Shown piece by piece: positions 25,304 to 28,580 of a stretch of 28,580 bases of DNA; position 1 is the first letter of the stretch; every line of letters begins with the position of its first letter. Origin of the DNA: Mangrovibacterium sp047972415 (GTDB lineage: Bacteria > Bacteroidota > Bacteroidia > Bacteroidales > Prolixibacteraceae). Location: contig JBKEAN010000150.1 in the NCBI GenBank assembly GCA_047972415.1, positions 1-28,580 of the forward strand, read 5' to 3'. A program made the position numbers and the translations under genes. The notes below the pieces were generated by a model that worked only from the letters and a program-made list of their open reading frames with translations, had not been told where the DNA came from and searched no databases.

Positions 25304-26332
25304 ATGAAAGCACTCGTGCTTGAAGAATATATGAAACTCGTCTATAAAGATTTTCCCGGTCCGGAGATAGACGACGATGAAGTACTTATTCAGGTTAAAG
25401 CCTGTGGAATTTGCGGATCAGATGTTCATGGGATGGATGGGAGTACCGGTCGGCGAATTCCTCCAATTGTTATGGGACATGAGGCTTCCGGAATAATCAA
25501 GGAAGTGGGAAAAAATGTTGTTCACTGGAAAGCGGGAGATCGGGTGACGTTCGATTCTACCATTTATCCTTTAAATGATTGGTACACATTACACGGAAAT
25601 TATAACCTGAGTGATAACCGGAAAGTGTTGGGCGTTTCGCCGGGTGAATATCGAAAACATGGAGCTTTTGCTGAATATGTTTCGGTGCCTGAGCATATTT
25701 TATATCGCATTCCAAACAACGTTTCGTTTGAGCAGGCTGCAATGGTAGAGCCAGTGGCTGTTGCTCTTCATTCTATTTCGCTTTCCGGCATAAAATTAGG
25801 TGATACGGCAGTGGTTGTCGGTGTGGGAATGATTGGGATTTTCATCATTAAATTGCTTAAACTTTCGGGAGTGAAAGTGATTGCCGTTGATTTGGACAAT
25901 GCAAAATTAAAACAGGCACAAACATCCGGAGCAGATATGATTCTGAATGCCGACGATCAGGATTTAATGGAACAAATAAGAGCATCGTGCAACGGACGTG
26001 GAGCTGATTTTGCGTTCGAAGCGGTTGGGATAACTCCAACTGTAAACACCGCAATTTCTTCGGTTCGAAAAGGAGGCAATGTTGTTTTGGTTGGGAACCT
26101 TTCACCCAAAATAGAATTACCATTGCAAAAAGTAGTTACTCAGGAGTTAACTGTTCAGGGAAGTTGTGCTATTAATGGCGAATATGAAAAAGTGCTTCAA
26201 CTGATGAGCCAGGGATTGATTCGCGTCGATGATCAAATTACGGCCGTCGCTCCGTTGAGAGAAGGAACTGCATGGTTTGGTCGTTTATACGAAAAAGAAC
26301 AAGGCCTGAATAAAATTATTTTAACTCCTTAA
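25304..26332 (+). CDS. Medium-chain zinc-type alcohol/polyol dehydrogenase lacking structural-zinc cysteines
   Basis: The 342-residue protein belongs to the sorbitol/threonine/L-idonate dehydrogenase group. Catalytic zinc ligands are present: Cys37 in CGICGSD, His59-Glu60 in MGHEASG, and Glu149 in MVEPVAVALH. The Rossmann motif is VVGVGMIG, followed by the acidic VIAVDLD favouring NAD. The structural-zinc lobe keeps its length (YPLNDWYTLHGNYNLSDNR, 88-106), but all four positions of the C-x2-C-x2-C-x7-C motif are replaced: Pro89, Asp92, Thr95 and Ser103. Animal sorbitol dehydrogenases also lack this zinc. The enzyme would oxidise or reduce a secondary hydroxyl of a polyol or sugar acid. With the gluconate-5-dehydrogenase-like gene nearby, an L-idonate-type step is one option. 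Confidence 0.9.
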   Translation: MKALVLEEYMKLVYKDFPGPEIDDDEVLIQVKACGICGSDVHGMDGSTGRRIPPIVMGHEASGIIKEVGKNVVHWKAGDRVTFDSTIYPLNDWYTLHGNYNLSDNRKVLGVSPGEYRKHGAFAEYVSVPEHILYRIPNNVSFEQAAMVEPVAVALHSISLSGIKLGDTAVVVGVGMIGIFIIKLLKLSGVKVIAVDLDNAKLKQAQTSGADMILNADDQDLMEQIRASCNGRGADFAFEAVGITPTVNTAISSVRKGGNVVLVGNLSPKIELPLQKVVTQELTVQGSCAINGEYEKVLQLMSQGLIRVDDQITAVAPLREGTAWFGRLYEKEQGLNKIILTP

Positions 26333-26344
26333 TTCGGACTAATT

Positions 26345-27478
26345 ATGCAGACGAAAACTTATAAAATAGCCATTTTAGGATGTGGAAAAGTGGCTCATCT
26401 TCATGCGAAAGCGATCCAGAATATTTCGAACGCGCAACTGGCGGGAGTTTGGAGTCGGTCTTCCAAATCGGCCGAAAAATTCGCAACTGAATACCAGACT
26501 AATTCTTACACCGATATTTCGAAGCTTATAAAAGAGCAAAGTATTGATTTGGCGATTGTTTGTACACCACATCCTTTTCATAAAGCGCCAACAATTGAGG
26601 CAGCTCAGGCTGGAGCTCATATTTTGGTTGAAAAACCGTTGGGGTCTACTTTGGAGGATTGCGATGTGATGATTTCGGCTTGTACAGAACACGATGTGAA
26701 ATTAGGAGTCATTAGCCAACGACGTTGGTACGAGCCTGTTCTACGTGTAAAACAGGCGATTGATGAAGGAAAAATCGGAAAGCCTCTTTTCGGTACAATC
26801 AATATGTTGGGATGGCGTGGACAGGAATACTACGACGCTGATGAATGGCGAGGAACATGGCAGATGGAAGGGGGAGGAGTGCTTGTTAATCAGGCGCCTC
26901 ACCAATTGGATATTCTGTTGTGGCTAATGGGCGAAGTTGATGAAGTTTATGGCATCTGGAAGAATCTAAATCATCCGTACATTGAAGTTGAAGATACAGC
27001 GTTGGCAGTCATTAAATTTAAAAATGGCGGCATCGGAAATGTCGTTGTGAGCAATTCAACAAAGCCCGGCATTTACGGAAAAGTTCATGTTCATGGTGAA
27101 AATGGAGCTTCGGTAGGCGTGCAAACCGACGGTGGCGCTATGTTTGTTGCGGGCATGTCGAATGTACTTGAACCCCCTGTTAACGATCTTTGGACGATCG
27201 CCGGAGAGGAAAGTGTATTGGAGCATTGGAAGCAAGAAGATGAACAGTTTTTTAACTCCATCGACCCAACGGTACATTATATGGAAAAGCAGATTGAAGA
27301 TTTTATGGAGTCGATAGATAAAAATTGTGAGCCAATGATTTCGGGTGTAGAAGGACGAAAAACAGTTGAATTATTTACGGCAATTTATCGCTCAACGAGA
27401 GACAATAAACCGATAAAATTTCCTTTACAACCGGAGAAAGCAGAAGATATGGATGGTCGATTAGCATCAAAAAAATAA
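26345..27478 (+). CDS. Gfo/Idh/MocA-family oxidoreductase
   Basis: The 377-residue cytoplasmic protein has the N-terminal Rossmann motif AILGCGKVAHLHAKAI (about 9-24), CTPHPFHKAPTIEAAQAG, the signature EKP (about 97-99, ILVEKPLGS) and the C-terminal-domain active-site segment EGGGVLVNQAPHQLDILLWL with the catalytic His. There is no signal peptide, unlike the periplasmic members of this phylum. Family members oxidise or reduce sugars, inositols and sugar derivatives, often at C1 or C3, using NAD(P). It starts 13 bases after the zinc dehydrogenase and ends 4 bases before the next SDR, so it is tightly within the operon. The substrate is unknown. Confidence 0.9.
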   Translation: MQTKTYKIAILGCGKVAHLHAKAIQNISNAQLAGVWSRSSKSAEKFATEYQTNSYTDISKLIKEQSIDLAIVCTPHPFHKAPTIEAAQAGAHILVEKPLGSTLEDCDVMISACTEHDVKLGVISQRRWYEPVLRVKQAIDEGKIGKPLFGTINMLGWRGQEYYDADEWRGTWQMEGGGVLVNQAPHQLDILLWLMGEVDEVYGIWKNLNHPYIEVEDTALAVIKFKNGGIGNVVVSNSTKPGIYGKVHVHGENGASVGVQTDGGAMFVAGMSNVLEPPVNDLWTIAGEESVLEHWKQEDEQFFNSIDPTVHYMEKQIEDFMESIDKNCEPMISGVEGRKTVELFTAIYRSTRDNKPIKFPLQPEKAEDMDGRLASKK

Positions 27479-27481
27479 GCG

Positions 27482-28252
27482 ATGAAAAGTAATAAGCTTT
27501 TTGATATTGAAGGAAAGATAGCCTTGGTAACCGGCTCGACAGGCGGAATCGGGAAAGCATTTGCAAGAGGTTTGTGTGAAAATGGCGCAACAGTCGTTTT
27601 AAATGGGCGGAACCCCCAAAAGCTGGATGCACAAATCAGCGAATTTAGGGATTTGGGCTATCGTGTTTATGGCTATTCTTTTGATATTGCTGATTCAATT
27701 CAGATTGAAAAAGCCATTGAAAAGATGAATGATGAAATTGGTTCGATTGATATTTTAGTGAATAATGCAGGAATAACAGTGCGAAATCCGCTCGAAGAAT
27801 TTAATGATGATGATTGGGATAGAATCATCAGTACAAACCTGACAGGAGCTTATAAACTATCGAAAGCTGTGGCAAAAAACATGATTTTGAAGAGATCTGG
27901 CAAAATTATTAACATTGGTTCACTTCAGTGCGAATTAGGGCGGCCATCGATTACTCCGTATGCCGCATCAAAAGGTGGTTTAAAAATGCTGACCAAGGGA
28001 ATGGCTGTTGAATGGGCGAAGTATAACATTCAAATTAACGGAATTGGCCCAGGCTATTTTAAAACCGACATGACCAAGCCGTTGGTTGAAAACCAGGAAT
28101 TCTCCGATTGGGTTTGCTCACGAACGCCGACGCAGCGATGGGGTGAAACAGAAGAACTCATTGGGGCGTTGTTATTTCTGGCTTCTCCGGGCAGTAATTA
28201 CGTAAATGGGCAAATAATTTTTGTGGATGGAGGATTACTTGCAAGCGTATAA
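27482..28252 (+). CDS. Gluconate 5-dehydrogenase-like SDR
   Basis: The 256-residue SDR has TGSTGGIG (17-24), NNAG (94-97), Ser147, Tyr160 and Lys164. It closely follows the IdnO/gluconate 5-dehydrogenase pattern: INIGSLQCELGRPSITPYAA, GGLKMLTKGMAVEWAKYNIQ, NGIGPGYFKTDMTKPLVEN, RTPTQRWGETEELIGALLFL and IIFVDGGLLASV. Such enzymes interconvert 5-keto-gluconate-like acids and their hydroxy forms, and relatives act on 2-keto-3-deoxy sugar acids (KduD-type). It is the last gene of the oxidative operon, and non-coding sequence follows. The sub-family match is good; the true substrate in this pathway is open. Confidence 0.88.
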   Translation: MKSNKLFDIEGKIALVTGSTGGIGKAFARGLCENGATVVLNGRNPQKLDAQISEFRDLGYRVYGYSFDIADSIQIEKAIEKMNDEIGSIDILVNNAGITVRNPLEEFNDDDWDRIISTNLTGAYKLSKAVAKNMILKRSGKIINIGSLQCELGRPSITPYAASKGGLKMLTKGMAVEWAKYNIQINGIGPGYFKTDMTKPLVENQEFSDWVCSRTPTQRWGETEELIGALLFLASPGSNYVNGQIIFVDGGLLASV

Positions 28253-28453
28253 AGGGGAACTGGGTATGCAACAAAAAGCTGTACGGCTAGTTAAGCGTTA
28301 TGCTGCTATTCTTTGATTATTGGTACCCTATGCGAATCAAGGGTTGAGAAAAATATAAAAAAGTTCATTAAATAGTTGAAAATCAGCGGCTTAAATTTGT
28401 TTAATTCCTTGAAAACCAGTATCTTACAGTCAGTTACGAATTGACAATTAGAT
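28253..28453. other. Non-coding spacer, probably containing an IS end
   Basis: No gene is visible. ACCCT-ATGCGAATCA-AGGGT (28325-28344) is a small inverted repeat upstream of the transposase start. It could belong to the terminal repeat of the element that begins here; the other end would be needed to confirm it. No convincing terminator was found after the SDR gene. Confidence 0.35.
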
Positions 28454-28580
28454 ATGATTTCCAAGGATAAAGACGACAAGTTAATAAGAATTTACTTTTA
28501 TGTGTGTGACAAGTTTGAAGAACTTCAATTTTATTGCGAAAGGTTCACGGGCAATAATGAACCGGAATTTACAGACCAGG
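28454..28580 (+). CDS. Probable transposase, N-terminal part (runs off right edge)
   Basis: From ATG 28454 the frame stays open for 42 codons to the window end. It reads MISKDKDDKLIRIYFYVCD, then KFEELQFYCERFTGNNEPEF. The opening, a short charged helix followed by a YFYVCDKF segment, resembles N-termini of Bacteroidota IS982- or IS4-type transposases. Only this fragment is available, so the family is uncertain; the position next to a small inverted repeat and outside the operon fits a mobile element. Confidence 0.5.
   Translation, partial: MISKDKDDKLIRIYFYVCDKFEELQFYCERFTGNNEPEFTDQ

Noticed and set aside
1..28580. CRISPR arrays, tRNA or rRNA genes, integrase attachment sites
   Set aside because: Both strands were read for regularly spaced repeats and for tRNA-like or rRNA-like sequence; none was seen. 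The only repeated motif of note is the operator, present three times.

Overview
The window looks like a chromosomal carbohydrate-utilisation locus of an anaerobic or facultatively anaerobic Bacteroidota bacterium. Supporting signs are a SusC/SusD pair, promoter -7 elements of the TAnnTTTG type, A-rich leaders without Shine-Dalgarno sequences, and the gene families present. A marine or sediment Marinilabiliales-type relative is a guess. The glycyl radical enzyme implies that the pathway runs without oxygen.

Layout. (1) Positions 1-3249 are mobile-element debris: the N-terminus of an IS1182-like transposase running off the left edge, a GH95-like glycosidase gene whose 3' end that element has replaced, a small doubtful secreted ORF, a symmetric terminator, and a decayed IS701-like transposase. 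(2) Positions 3271-9270 are the control and uptake module: a GntR-type repressor with a sugar-binding-like C-terminal domain, divergent from susC-susD. Each of the two promoters carries its own copy of one operator (core ACCAGTTCATACCAG). (3) Positions 9379-13317 are a four-gene cassette behind a strong hairpin: membrane-anchored SGNH protein, SxtJ-like membrane protein, 49-residue DUF5989-like membrane peptide, and NodU/CmcH-type carbamoyltransferase. (4) Positions 13437-22436 are an operon with a third operator copy in front: a compact radical-SAM activase, a glycyl radical enzyme (GRE), a sugar:H+ symporter, a GH51 alpha-L-arabinofuranosidase cut by an in-frame TAA, an aldose 1-epimerase and a GH127 beta-L-arabinofuranosidase. 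(5) Positions 22874-28252 are a run of six oxidative genes: SDR, lactonase-type amidohydrolase, SDR, zinc-type alcohol dehydrogenase, Gfo/Idh/MocA oxidoreductase and a gluconate-5-dehydrogenase-like SDR. (6) After 28253 comes non-coding sequence and the start of another transposase.

How the parts may work together (inference): SusCD imports an arabinofuranose-containing glycan; GH51 and GH127 release the sugar in the periplasm; the epimerase equilibrates anomers; the MFS symporter takes it into the cytoplasm. No kinase, isomerase or aldolase gene for a standard L-arabinose route is present. There is instead a dehydrogenase/lactonase set typical of non-phosphorylative sugar oxidation, but without the usual IlvD/EDD- or enolase-type sugar-acid dehydratase. 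The GRE has the Cys-x-Glu active-site signature of radical dehydratases and sits beside the transporter, so the most interesting reading is an oxygen-sensitive glycyl radical sugar or sugar-acid dehydratase built into a polysaccharide utilisation locus. The substrate is unproven.
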